Shown: positions 1 through 7,150, counted from the stretch's first letter. The stretch is DNA of 10,725 nt from an uncultured Clostridia bacterium (GCA_937871145.1 CALMXN010000178.1:1-10725), one strand, 5' to 3'. Translations and numbers: made by a program. The notes: generated by a model not told the origin, from the sequence alone.

Positions 1-1
1 T

Positions 2-1603
2 ACAGAGTTCGAAGCTTTAATTCTTGAGTGTTCACTTATAAAACAGCACAAACCGAAGTATAACATTCTTCTTAAGGATGACCACGGCTACAGTTATATT
101 AAAATTTCAGACGAGCAATATCCAAGAATTACTGCTGAACTTCAGAAAAAAGGTCCTGGTACATATTTAGGACCATATATAAGCTCTTTCACGACAAGAC
201 AATCCGTTATTGAAGCAAACAAGGTATTCGCGTTGCCGACCTGTACGAGAAGATTTCCGCAGGATTTCGGCAAGGCACGTCCCTGCCTTGATTATTATAT
301 AAAACGGTGTGCAGGGCTTTGCACTGGTAATATTCCTCAGGATGAGTATGTTGATTCAGTAAATCAGGCTGTTGAGTATATTAAAAGTGGTAGTGCAAAT
401 TCAGTTGAGACATTAACAAAGTCTATGGAAATTGCCTCTGAAAACCTTAACTTTGAACTTGCTGCAAAGCTTCGTGACAGAATTAATGCAATTAAGAAAG
501 CAACCGACAGCCAGAAGGTTATAGAAACAAACCAGAAGAATTCTGATGTTATAGCAATAGCACAGAATGGCGAATATGCTGTCGCAAGTATACTTATGTA
601 TCGCTTCGGGAAGCTTTTTGACAAGGCGGATTTCTACCTCGGAGAGCTTGAAGAAAAAACAGAGGTTTATGAGGACTTCATTACGCAGTATTATTCCTCA
701 AAGGCGGATATCCCGCGTGATATTCTTCTTGATGATGAAATAGAAAATTATGATGTGATTGAACAGTACCTTCGTGAAAAATCTGGTCACGCAGTTACTT
801 TATATACACCAAAGCGTGGAGCGTCATTGAGGCTCACAATGCTTGCTAAGAACAACGCAAGTGAATATCTTGCAATAAAAGTCGGTCGAACGGGCAAGGA
901 AATTGTTGCACTTGAGGAGCTTGCCAAGCTTCTCGGCTTGCCAAAGACACCGCTTTATATTGAGTGCTACGATATATCAAACCTTGCCAGCACGGCAATG
1001 GTTGCGGGAATGGTCGTGTTTGAAAACGGACGCCCCCTCAAAAAGGCATATAAGAGATTTTCCATAAAGAATGTTGCAATTCAGAATGACTATGCCTGTA
1101 TGCAGGAGGTTATCGAAAGACGCTTCAATCGTTATAAGGAAGGCGAGGACGAAGGGTTTTCACGTATGCCGGACCTTATCCTTCTCGATGGCGGAAAAGG
1201 CCATGTCAACGCTGTAACGCAGATTACAGATCAAATGGGAATTGATGTGCCTGTATTCGGAATTGTCAAGGACAACAAGCATCGAACAAGAGCTATCGCC
1301 TCAGGCGGAAATGAAATTTCAATAACGACTGCAAAATCTGCTTTTATGCTACTCACAAGAATTCAGGATGAGGTTCACAGATTTGCAATATCTTATATGA
1401 AAAGTGTGCATAATAAGAACACCTATGAGCTTGAGCTCACAAAGATAAAAGGCATAGGAATTAAAAAGGCACAACAGCTTATGGTAAACTTCAAGACAAA
1501 GGAAGCACTGAAAAATGCAACCCCGGAAAGTCTTGCTAAGGTTGCCGGGATAAGCAGTACACTTGCGCAGGAACTCCATGATTTCCTGCAGAGTGACTTG
1601 TAA
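2..1603 (+). CDS. uvrC: UvrABC excinuclease subunit C, 5'-truncated by window edge
   Basis: UvrC makes the dual incisions around UvrB-bound DNA damage in nucleotide excision repair. The frame is open from base 2, so the start codon and most of the N-terminal GIY-YIG nuclease domain lie outside the window; 533 residues remain of a family usually near 600. A TTG at 233 lies within conserved UvrC sequence and is not a credible start. In window residue numbers: four cysteines at 81, 95, 103 and 107 (the RPCL...RCAGLC block) match the UvrC Fe-S ligand pattern. The UVR (UvrB-interacting) motif is at about 134-169. The RNase H-like C-terminal nuclease shows ECYDIS (Asp324), LLDGGKGH (Asp396) and DEVHRFAI (His459) as the expected catalytic triad. 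A helix-hairpin-helix pair (KIKGIGIKKA and VAGISSTLA) is at about 477-529. The 3' end is intact. The gene is followed by 110 bp before rsmD, which has its own promoter. Confidence 0.97.
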   Translation, partial: TEFEALILECSLIKQHKPKYNILLKDDHGYSYIKISDEQYPRITAELQKKGPGTYLGPYISSFTTRQSVIEANKVFALPTCTRRFPQDFGKARPCLDYYIKRCAGLCTGNIPQDEYVDSVNQAVEYIKSGSANSVETLTKSMEIASENLNFELAAKLRDRINAIKKATDSQKVIETNQKNSDVIAIAQNGEYAVASILMYRFGKLFDKADFYLGELEEKTEVYEDFITQYYSSKADIPRDILLDDEIENYDVIEQYLREKSGHAVTLYTPKRGASLRLTMLAKNNASEYLAIKVGRTGKEIVALEELAKLLGLPKTPLYIECYDISNLASTAMVAGMVVFENGRPLKKAYKRFSIKNVAIQNDYACMQEVIERRFNRYKEGEDEGFSRMPDLILLDGGKGHVNAVTQITDQMGIDVPVFGIVKDNKHRTRAIASGGNEISITTAKSAFMLLTRIQDEVHRFAISYMKSVHNKNTYELELTKIKGIGIKKAQQLMVNFKTKEALKNATPESLAKVAGISSTLAQELHDFLQSDL

Positions 1604-1619
1604 ATTATTATCATTTATA

Positions 1620-1648
1620 TAGACAAAAGTCCGAAAATATATTATAAT
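1620..1648 (+). promoter_or_regulatory. Predicted sigma-A promoter of the rsmD-coaD-nadA operon
   Basis: TAGACA at 1620-1625 and TATAAT at 1643-1648 are separated by 17 bp. This gives a start point near 1655 and a leader of about 60 nt. The -10 element sits inside an inverted repeat, GAAAATAT (1633-1640) and ATATTTTC (1647-1654) with a 6-base centre. The repeat could be an operator or simply an effect of A/T richness. No terminator is visible for uvrC in this gap, so read-through from uvrC is also possible. Confidence 0.7.
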
Positions 1649-1713
1649 ATTTTCTATGTAAAAACATAATAATACATCAAATATTATATTTTGAATTTTG
1701 TGAGGGTATTTTA

Positions 1714-2262
1714 ATGCGAGTAATTACTGGAAGTGCACGTGGAAAACGTCTTAAAACTCTTGAAGGAATCGATGTCAGACCAACAACTGACAGAGTGAAG
1801 GAATCTATATTCAGTATCATTCATTTTGATCTTGAAGGAGCAACAGTTCTTGACCTTTTTGCCGGTTCAGGTCAGCTTGGAATAGAAGCTTTGAGCCGAG
1901 GTGCAAAGTTTGCTACCTTTGTTGACAGCAGCAGAAGTTCTATTGAAGTAACAAAAGAAAATCTGTTATCAACAGGTCTTATGACAAATGCAAGAATTGC
2001 AAGCATGGATAGTGTTGATTTTTTAAAGGGAACAAAATCAACCTATGACATTGCACTTTTAGATCCACCATATCATAAAGGTATTTTGCTTTCTGCATTG
2101 CCTTTGCTTGAAAAAATAATGAATCCAGGCGGAATTGTTATCTGTGAACACGAAAAGGAACTTACTCTGCCAGACAATATAGAAAGACTTGAGAAAATTA
2201 AATCATACAACTACGGTAAAATTACCTTGAGCCTGTTGAAAATCAAGGAGGATGACGAATGA
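1714..2262 (+). CDS. rsmD: 16S rRNA (guanine-N2)-methyltransferase RsmD
   Basis: RsmD is an S-adenosylmethionine-dependent enzyme that methylates G966 (E. coli numbering) of 16S rRNA during small-subunit assembly. The 182-residue protein is the usual family length. It starts with the RsmD signature MRVITGSARGKRL, followed by VRPTTDRVKESIFSII (residues 21-36). The SAM-binding motif I is VLDLFAGSGQLGIEAL (about 45-60), and the catalytic LDPPY tetrad region lies at 116-120. The ATG at 1714 is preceded by GAGGG at 1702-1706 and fits the conserved N-terminus exactly. It is the first gene of an apparent operon. Its stop overlaps the coaD start in an ATGA arrangement, so translational coupling is likely. 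The rsmD-coaD pairing is common in Firmicutes (ylbH-coaD in Bacillus). Confidence 0.95.
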   Translation: MRVITGSARGKRLKTLEGIDVRPTTDRVKESIFSIIHFDLEGATVLDLFAGSGQLGIEALSRGAKFATFVDSSRSSIEVTKENLLSTGLMTNARIASMDSVDFLKGTKSTYDIALLDPPYHKGILLSALPLLEKIMNPGGIVICEHEKELTLPDNIERLEKIKSYNYGKITLSLLKIKEDDE

Positions 2263-2744
2263 AAATAGCAGTATGTCCGGGAAGCTTTGACCCGGTAACA
2301 TTAGGGCACGTTGACATTATGACGAGAGCATCAAAACTTTTTGACAAGGTAATTGTTGTTGTGTCAATCAATCCTGTAAAGCAGGCGAGTTTTACCCCTG
2401 ATGAACGTGTAATGATGATAAAGGAAGTCACGAAGAATTTAGACAACATTGAGGTTGATGTTTCTGACGGACTGCTTGCTGATTACTTAAAGCGTACAGA
2501 TGCAAACGCTATTGTCAAAGGACTCAGAGCTGTGAGTGACTTTGAATATGAATTCCAGATGGCACTCGCGAATAAAAAGCTTTATTCTGAGGCTGAAACA
2601 GTATTCCTTACAACAAGTGCTGAAAATATGTATCTTAGTTCAAGTGTAGTAAAACAGATTGCAAGCTTCGGCGGTGACATAAGTCACTTTGTTCCGAAGG
2701 AAATTCACCAATTTATTAAAAACAGATTAATCAAAGGAGTTTAG
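2259..2744 (+). CDS. coaD: Phosphopantetheine adenylyltransferase
   Basis: CoaD transfers AMP from ATP to 4'-phosphopantetheine, giving dephospho-CoA, the penultimate step of CoA synthesis. The 161-residue product is full length. The N-terminal CPGSFDPVTLGH holds the nucleotidyltransferase T/HxGH motif (TLGH, residues 14-17). Other family landmarks are NPVKQASF (38-45, with the substrate-binding Lys41), KGLRAVSDFEYEFQMA (87-102) and YLSSSVVKQIASFGGDISHFVP (about 125-146). The ATG overlaps the rsmD stop by 4 bp and has a strong AAGGAGG at 2245-2251, inside the rsmD coding sequence. It is followed after 3 bases by the next gene, so the operon continues. Confidence 0.97.
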   Translation: MKIAVCPGSFDPVTLGHVDIMTRASKLFDKVIVVVSINPVKQASFTPDERVMMIKEVTKNLDNIEVDVSDGLLADYLKRTDANAIVKGLRAVSDFEYEFQMALANKKLYSEAETVFLTTSAENMYLSSSVVKQIASFGGDISHFVPKEIHQFIKNRLIKGV

Positions 2745-2747
2745 CAA

Positions 2748-3206
2748 ATGACTATCGATGAAATTCTTATTTTAATGGACGAGGTTCTGGATAAAGCACC
2801 AGCAATACCTTTTTCAAATAAAAAATGCGCAGTTGATATTGACAAGCTCAGAGAGTACATTGACGAAATCAGAGATAGCATGCCTAACGAAATCAGCAAC
2901 GCAAAGCAGATGGTATATGACCGCTCACAGATTATTAAAGATGCTAAAAAAGAAGCTGAAACAATTATCAAGCGTGCTGAGGAACGTGCAAAGCTTATTG
3001 TTAACAATGATGAAATAGTAAAACAGGCGAAGGAAAAAGCAGGCGATATTATTCTTAATGCTCAGAATAAGGATAGAGATATCAGAATGGCAATGAATGA
3101 GCGTATGGACGGAATGCTTAACGAAACTGAAGAAATTCTTATAAAGAATATTAACGACATAAGACAGATAAGGAATGCAATCCGCGAAACAGCAAAGAAA
3201 AAATAA
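2748..3206 (+). CDS. Coiled-coil protein of unknown function in the coaD-nadA operon
   Basis: I do not recognise a specific family. The 152-residue product is almost entirely charged and predicted helical. A short N-terminal segment MTIDEILILMDEVLDKAP is followed by a second helix (about residues 28-48, DIDKLREYIDEIRDSMPNEI), then a long Lys/Glu/Ala-rich stretch from about 50 to 150 with heptad-like spacing (for example AKKEAETIIKRAEERAKLIV). There is no membrane segment, signal peptide or cysteine pair, so it is presumably cytoplasmic. The composition resembles DivIVA-type proteins and the soluble part of ATP synthase b/E subunits, and such proteins are easily mislabelled 'ATPase'. No nucleotide-binding motif is present. 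AAAGGAG at 2733-2739 lies 8 bases before the ATG. The gene sits 3 bp after coaD and 22 bp before nadA, so co-expression is nearly certain, but a metabolic role does not follow from that. Confidence 0.85.
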   Translation: MTIDEILILMDEVLDKAPAIPFSNKKCAVDIDKLREYIDEIRDSMPNEISNAKQMVYDRSQIIKDAKKEAETIIKRAEERAKLIVNNDEIVKQAKEKAGDIILNAQNKDRDIRMAMNERMDGMLNETEEILIKNINDIRQIRNAIRETAKKK

Positions 3207-3228
3207 AACATACAGAGGTCTTGTTATC

Positions 3229-4137
3229 ATGATTTTAAATATTCAGAAGCAGATTTTAGCTTTAAAGAAAGAGAAGGATGCAGTAATACTTGCACACAGC
3301 TATCAGTCACCTGAAATTCTTGAGATAGCTGACGAAGTGGGTGATTCATTTGCACTCAGTACAGTAGCAAAAAAGTATCCTCAGAAAACAGTCATACTTT
3401 GTGGCGTAAAATTCATGGCTGAAACAGTAAAAATCCTATCACCTGAGAAAAAGGTCATACTCCCTGTGGAAATTGCAACCTGTCCTATGGCTGAACAGAT
3501 CACCCCGCAGGAAGTCCTTAAATTTAAAGAGAAAAATCCTATTTTCAAAGTTGTTGCTTATGTAAACACAACAGCAAATCTTAAAGCAGTATGTGATGTT
3601 TGTGTTACATCATCAAGTGCATTGCAGATAGTTTCAAAAATAAAAGAACCTATACTTTTTGTCCCTGACAAGAACTTAGGTTCATATATAAAATCACAGC
3701 TCCCAGGCAAGGATATTATTCTCATGAACGGATGCTGTCCTGTACATGATTCTGTTACTGAACAGGATGTAAAGAATATTAAGGAAAGATACCCTGATAT
3801 GAAAATTGCAATGCACCCTGAACTTCCACCTCAGGTATTGCAGTATGCTGATTATATCGGTTCAACAACAGGAATTGACGACTATGTTTCAAAAGTCAAA
3901 GAAGATGTTGTCATTGGAACAGAAAAGAGCATTGCTGACCACCTCAATATGAGATATCCAAGCAGGAACTTCCCGCTTCTTTCAAAGAGTCTTATGTGCC
4001 CTGATATGAGAGTTACATCATTAATGGATGTCTATAAGGCTTTGATTGGAAAAGGTGGACTTGAAATTGAGATTGATGAGGAAACAAGACTTAAAGCAAA
4101 AGTACCTATAGATGCAATGATTGAACTTGGTAAGTAA
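3229..4137 (+). CDS. nadA: Quinolinate synthase A (4Fe-4S)
   Basis: NadA condenses iminoaspartate with dihydroxyacetone phosphate to give quinolinate in de novo NAD synthesis, using a 4Fe-4S cluster with three protein ligands. With the start at 3229 the protein has 302 residues, the length of the compact NadA form. The three ligand cysteines are visible as LCGVKFMAE (Cys58), NGCCPVH (Cys169 or 170) and SLMCPDM (Cys257). Other landmarks are AHSYQSPEI (His23), IADEVGDSFALS, YVNTTANLKA, FVPDKNLG, MHPELPPQV (His196) and IGSTTGI. An upstream in-frame ATG at 3175 would overlap the preceding gene by 32 bp and add 18 unconserved residues. The 3229 ATG has GAGG at 3215-3218 and begins the conserved sequence, so I prefer it. 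It is the last gene of the operon, with a terminator 7 bases after the stop. The partner enzymes NadB and NadC are not encoded in this window. Confidence 0.95.
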   Translation: MILNIQKQILALKKEKDAVILAHSYQSPEILEIADEVGDSFALSTVAKKYPQKTVILCGVKFMAETVKILSPEKKVILPVEIATCPMAEQITPQEVLKFKEKNPIFKVVAYVNTTANLKAVCDVCVTSSSALQIVSKIKEPILFVPDKNLGSYIKSQLPGKDIILMNGCCPVHDSVTEQDVKNIKERYPDMKIAMHPELPPQVLQYADYIGSTTGIDDYVSKVKEDVVIGTEKSIADHLNMRYPSRNFPLLSKSLMCPDMRVTSLMDVYKALIGKGGLEIEIDEETRLKAKVPIDAMIELGK

Positions 4138-4144
4138 AAAAATA

Positions 4145-4182
4145 AAACCTGCAACATAATTAAATGTTGCAGGTTTGTTTTT
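4145..4182. terminator. Bidirectional rho-independent terminator between nadA and a convergent gene
   Basis: A perfect 13-bp stem (AAACCTGCAACAT at 4145-4157, ATGTTGCAGGTTT at 4164-4176) encloses a 6-base loop. On the plus strand GTTTTT follows. On the minus strand the complement of the A-rich 4136-4147 stretch gives a T-rich tail. It therefore can end both the rsmD-nadA operon and the minus-strand gene whose stop codon is at 4187-4189. Confidence 0.92.
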
Positions 4183-4186
4183 ATGT

Positions 4187-5353
4187 CTATTTGAAGAATT
4201 CATCAGGGTTTACATAATCTTCTCTCTTTGGAGCAGGCTGTGGTTGCTCATATGTAGGTTGCTGATATGTAGGCTGAGCATAACCATTATTCATTGGAGG
4301 ATTTTGCTGTGGAGCCTGATACTGTGGCTGATAAGGCTGCTGAGCGTATCCGTTATTATATTGAGTGTTTTGCTGAGGTGCCTGATATGGTTGCTGATAA
4401 TTATAGCTTGTTGTTGAAGCAAAAGGCTTGTTTAAATGACAGTGGTCAAACAATCTTTCAACCTGTGGGAAGTTTAATTTTAAATACTCAATTATATTAA
4501 CCGAATCATATTTGTCATTCTTTTTATTGTGAGTCTGGATAGCAAGTGTCAGATAGCATTCAGAAAAATCAGTAGAGTGATATAAAATACCTTTTATGTA
4601 ACTCTGACGAGGTTGCAAAATATCAAGGTAAGGAATATTGAATAATTCATCAGGATAATCAAGAATTCTTTGTTTGTTCCTTGTAAGGTCGTAATTCCCG
4701 AACATGAAAGGTGTCTTGTATTCTGCCATCCATTCATTATCTGTTTCTGAAAAAGGACATTTTGCTTTGATACTTGCCATTATCATTGGAATAAGTAAAA
4801 GTATTCCTGCTTCTGCAATCCATATTATTGTAAGCGGAATGCCTTTAACAGGTGTTGTAGGTGTAGTTGATGAGTGATTTGCTTTATATGTCCATCTGCC
4901 TTGTTCGTTAACGTCACTGATTTCTTCCAGCAATAATGATGGAGAAGTGAGAACTTCAGTAAAAGTTTTATCTGCATTAGGATATTGGCGAAGACGAAAT
5001 TGTACGGCCATACTATTACTTTTGTCAACTCCATCCATTATATCCTGGTTATCCCAATTGATATATAATGCCCATTTAAAATATGTAAAAGCAAGTACAC
5101 CGATTAGTACAGCAAGAATAGCCATACCAGGATTCCTGATTTTAGATTTCTTTATTATCAAATTTGCTATTAATCCTAATAAAGCTCCGAATCCACAAGT
5201 CAGAAGGATTGTAAGATAAACGATAGGATTAATCTCATTAATCTTAAGATATAATGCACTGAGCAGACATCCGACACCAGCAACAGCAAGTATAATCAGC
5301 AGAAAACCAGCTATATTAAACTTGTTTGACGGCTTGTAAGTATTATTTTCCAT
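4187..5353 (-). CDS. Four-helix membrane protein with repetitive Pro/Gln/Tyr-rich cytoplasmic tail, unknown function
   Basis: I do not recognise the family. The 388-residue protein has three hydrophobic helices near the N-terminus (about residues 12-36, 43-67 and 76-98), a soluble loop (99-170) and a fourth helix (171-195). A soluble region follows (about 196-312, containing FMFGNYDLTRNKQRILDYP), and then a low-complexity tail (about 315-375) rich in Gln, Pro, Tyr and Asn. The positive loop IKKSKIRN after helix 2 suggests both termini are cytoplasmic and the 99-170 loop extracytoplasmic. The tail ends in a charged block, APKREDYVNPDEFFK. The ATG at 5353 has GGGAG at 5362-5366 (8-base spacing) and its own promoter. 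It appears to be a single-gene unit, convergent with nadA and divergent from the ABC-F gene. A role as a membrane scaffold or sensor is possible but unsupported. Confidence 0.88.
   Translation of the reverse strand: MENNTYKPSNKFNIAGFLLIILAVAGVGCLLSALYLKINEINPIVYLTILLTCGFGALLGLIANLIIKKSKIRNPGMAILAVLIGVLAFTYFKWALYINWDNQDIMDGVDKSNSMAVQFRLRQYPNADKTFTEVLTSPSLLLEEISDVNEQGRWTYKANHSSTTPTTPVKGIPLTIIWIAEAGILLLIPMIMASIKAKCPFSETDNEWMAEYKTPFMFGNYDLTRNKQRILDYPDELFNIPYLDILQPRQSYIKGILYHSTDFSECYLTLAIQTHNKKNDKYDSVNIIEYLKLNFPQVERLFDHCHLNKPFASTTSYNYQQPYQAPQQNTQYNNGYAQQPYQPQYQAPQQNPPMNNGYAQPTYQQPTYEQPQPAPKREDYVNPDEFFK
4250..4400. repeat. Tandem repeats encoding the Pro/Gln/Tyr tail of the membrane protein
   Basis: Two imperfect copies of a 66-bp unit begin at 4273 (GCTGAGCATAACC) and 4339 (GCTGAGCGTATCC). 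Both contain a CCTGATA...GCTGATAA block, at 4315-4334 and 4381-4400. They encode two 22-residue units of the form YQAPQQN...NNGYAQ. Beside them a 15-bp unit starting ATATGTAGG is duplicated at 4250-4264 and 4265-4279 and encodes QPTYQQPTY. The copies have diverged, so the array is not freshly expanded. Confidence 0.8.
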
Positions 5354-5388
5354 GTAAGATACTCCCTTATTACAAAAATTGTGTATTT

Positions 5389-5417
5389 ATTTTAACATAT
5401 TTTATTTTTATTTGCAA
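5389..5417 (-). promoter_or_regulatory. Predicted promoter of the minus-strand membrane protein gene
   Basis: Read on the minus strand, TTGCAA (5412-5417) and TAAAAT (5389-5394) are 17 bp apart. This places the start near 5382 and gives a leader of about 30 nt before the ATG at 5353. The surrounding sequence is very A/T-rich, so alternative -10 matches exist. Confidence 0.55.
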
Positions 5418-5435
5418 TATAATATTCCCTTGTGT

Positions 5436-5463
5436 TTGCTTTTTTCTATTAATATGTTATAAT
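5436..5463 (+). promoter_or_regulatory. Predicted promoter of the ABC-F gene
   Basis: TTGCTT (5436-5441) and TATAAT (5458-5463) are 16 bp apart, with an extended -10 TG (5455-5456). The start would be near 5470. The -35 elements of this promoter and the divergent one are only about 18 bp apart, so the two polymerases would compete or share a regulator. Confidence 0.65.
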
Positions 5464-5497
5464 AAATAGGTTTATTATTATATTATTTGGAGGAAAG

Positions 5498-7111
5498 ATG
5501 ATTACAGTATCAAATGTAAGCCTTAATTTTGGAGGCACTACACTTTTTAAAGATGTTGACTTGAAATTCACACCAGGAAATTGCTATGGAATAATCGGTG
5601 CAAACGGAGCAGGAAAATCCACTTTTCTGAATATCCTTTGTGGCGAAATTGAACCTTCAACAGGTGAGGTTATTATTCCTAAAAATATTCGATTATCAGT
5701 TTTGAAGCAGGACCATTTTGCTTATGATGAATACACTGTTCTTGATACAGTTATAATGGGTAATTCACGTCTTTACGAAATCATAAAGCATAAGGAAGAG
5801 CTGTATGCTAAGGAAGATTTCTCTGAAGAAGATGGAACACTTGCAGCAGAGCTTGAAGGCGAATTTGCTGAAATGAATGGATGGGAAGCTGAAACTGATG
5901 CTTCAAAGCTTATTCAGGGGCTTGGACTTTCAGAAGATATACTTTACACACAGATGGCTTCACTTGCAGGTAACGAAAAGGTAAAGGTTCTTCTTGCACA
6001 GGCACTGTTCGGCAATCCTGAAATTATACTTCTCGACGAGCCTACCAATCACCTTGACATTGATGCTATCGGCTGGCTTGAAGATTTCCTTTCTGAATAC
6101 TTCGGAACAGTTATCGTTGTATCGCATGACCGTCACTTTTTGAATAATGTCTGCACACATATCGTTGATATTGACTATACAAAAATTAAAATGTATGTCG
6201 GAAACTATGAGTTCTGGTATGAATCAAGTCAGCTTATTCAGAGAATGATTAAACAGCAGAACAAGAAAAATGAAGATAAAATCAAAGAGCTTCAGAGCTT
6301 TATTGAGCGCTTCTCTGCCAACAAATCAAAGTCAAAACAGGCAACATCAAGGAAGAAGCTTATTGATAAGCTCACAGTTGAAGAACTTCCTGCTTCAAGC
6401 AGAAAGTATCCTTATATCGGTTTTGATATGGATAGGGAAGCTGGCAAGGATATTCTCCAGGTTCGTGGACTTTCAAAAACTGTTGACGGAGTAAAGCTCA
6501 TCAACAATATTTCATTTACACTCGGAAACGGTGATAAGGTTGCATTCATCGGACAAAGTGAACAGGCTATTACAACCTTATTTAAAATTCTTATGGAAGA
6601 AATTGAACCTGATGAAGGAACTTTTAAATGGGGAGAAACCACATCACGTTCATTCCTACCGAATGATAACTCAGCATTTTTTGAAGGCGTTAATCTTTCA
6701 ATTCTTGACTGGATGAGACAGTACACAAAGGATGAAACTGAAACTTACCTCAGAGGCTTCCTTGGAAGAATGCTTTTCTCAGGCGATGATATCTACAAGC
6801 CAGTAAATGTTCTTTCAGGTGGAGAAAAGGTTCGCTGTATGTTCTCAAGAATGATGCTTTATGGCTCAAATGTGCTTGTTCTTGACAGACCAACCGACCA
6901 CCTTGACCTTGAATCAATCACTGCTGTAAATAACGGCTTGGAAAGCTTTAAGGGCAATGTTTTATTCATATCTCACGACTATGAAATCGTTCAGACAGTT
7001 GCAAACAGAATTATTGAAATTACAGAAGACGGACTTATCGACAGACCAGGCACTTATGAAGAATATATGGAATTCAGAAAAACCACTGAACTTCCTAAGA
7101 TTACTTTATAA
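5498..7111 (+). CDS. ABC-F family ATPase (YkpA/YbiT type) with degenerate second ATPase site
   Basis: ABC-F proteins are soluble twin-ATPase factors, without membrane helices, that act mainly on the ribosome. The 537-residue product matches the length and sequence pattern I recall for Bacillus YkpA. The first domain has Walker A GANGAGKST (residues 34-42), a diverged signature LAGNEKVKV (156-164), Walker B with catalytic Glu in ILLDEPTNHLD (177-187, Glu181) and the H-loop VVSHDRHF (His210). The interdomain linker (about 243-315) is helical and Lys-rich. The second domain keeps LSGGEKVR (439-446) and the H-loop ISHD (His493). Its Walker A position reads IGQSEQAITT (351-360), without the invariant Lys, and its Walker B reads LVLDRPTDHLD (460-470), with Arg464 where the catalytic Glu belongs. 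GGAGG at 5489-5493 precedes the ATG. No drug-resistance role is implied, as this subgroup is generally housekeeping. Confidence 0.93.
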   Translation: MITVSNVSLNFGGTTLFKDVDLKFTPGNCYGIIGANGAGKSTFLNILCGEIEPSTGEVIIPKNIRLSVLKQDHFAYDEYTVLDTVIMGNSRLYEIIKHKEELYAKEDFSEEDGTLAAELEGEFAEMNGWEAETDASKLIQGLGLSEDILYTQMASLAGNEKVKVLLAQALFGNPEIILLDEPTNHLDIDAIGWLEDFLSEYFGTVIVVSHDRHFLNNVCTHIVDIDYTKIKMYVGNYEFWYESSQLIQRMIKQQNKKNEDKIKELQSFIERFSANKSKSKQATSRKKLIDKLTVEELPASSRKYPYIGFDMDREAGKDILQVRGLSKTVDGVKLINNISFTLGNGDKVAFIGQSEQAITTLFKILMEEIEPDEGTFKWGETTSRSFLPNDNSAFFEGVNLSILDWMRQYTKDETETYLRGFLGRMLFSGDDIYKPVNVLSGGEKVRCMFSRMMLYGSNVLVLDRPTDHLDLESITAVNNGLESFKGNVLFISHDYEIVQTVANRIIEITEDGLIDRPGTYEEYMEFRKTTELPKITL

Positions 7112-7112
7112 T

Positions 7113-7141
7113 TTGACATTTTGTTATTTCTGTGCTATAAT
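7113..7141 (+). promoter_or_regulatory. Consensus promoter of the TPP riboswitch-thiT unit
   Basis: TTGACA (7113-7118) and TATAAT (7136-7141) match the sigma-A consensus exactly at 17-bp spacing, with an extended -10 TG at 7133-7134. The -35 box begins two bases after the ABC-F stop codon. Transcription would start near 7148, just ahead of the riboswitch. Such a strong promoter fits control exercised afterwards by RNA folding. Confidence 0.88.
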
Positions 7142-7150
7142 AAATAAAAT

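Noticed and set aside
233..235. TTG at 233 as the start of a 456-residue UvrC-like gene
   Set aside because: The same frame is open back to base 2 and encodes conserved UvrC sequence (for example LIKQHKPKYNILLKDD), so this is an internal codon of a gene cut by the window edge.
3175..3228. Upstream ATG extending nadA by 18 residues
   Set aside because: It overlaps the preceding gene, lacks a ribosome binding site in the right place and adds residues unlike NadA. The ATG at 3229 has GAGG upstream.
2925..3230. 101-codon minus-strand reading frame opposite the coiled-coil gene
   Set aside because: It lies wholly antisense to a well-supported gene with a strong Shine-Dalgarno, and its Phe/Cys/Leu-rich composition is typical of the complement of Lys/Glu-rich coding DNA.
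5954..6060. Diverged signature LAGNEK in the first ABC domain as a sign of a dead site
   Set aside because: ABC-F proteins of the YkpA type show a similarly altered first signature from memory, and Walker A, Walker B and H-loop of this domain are intact.
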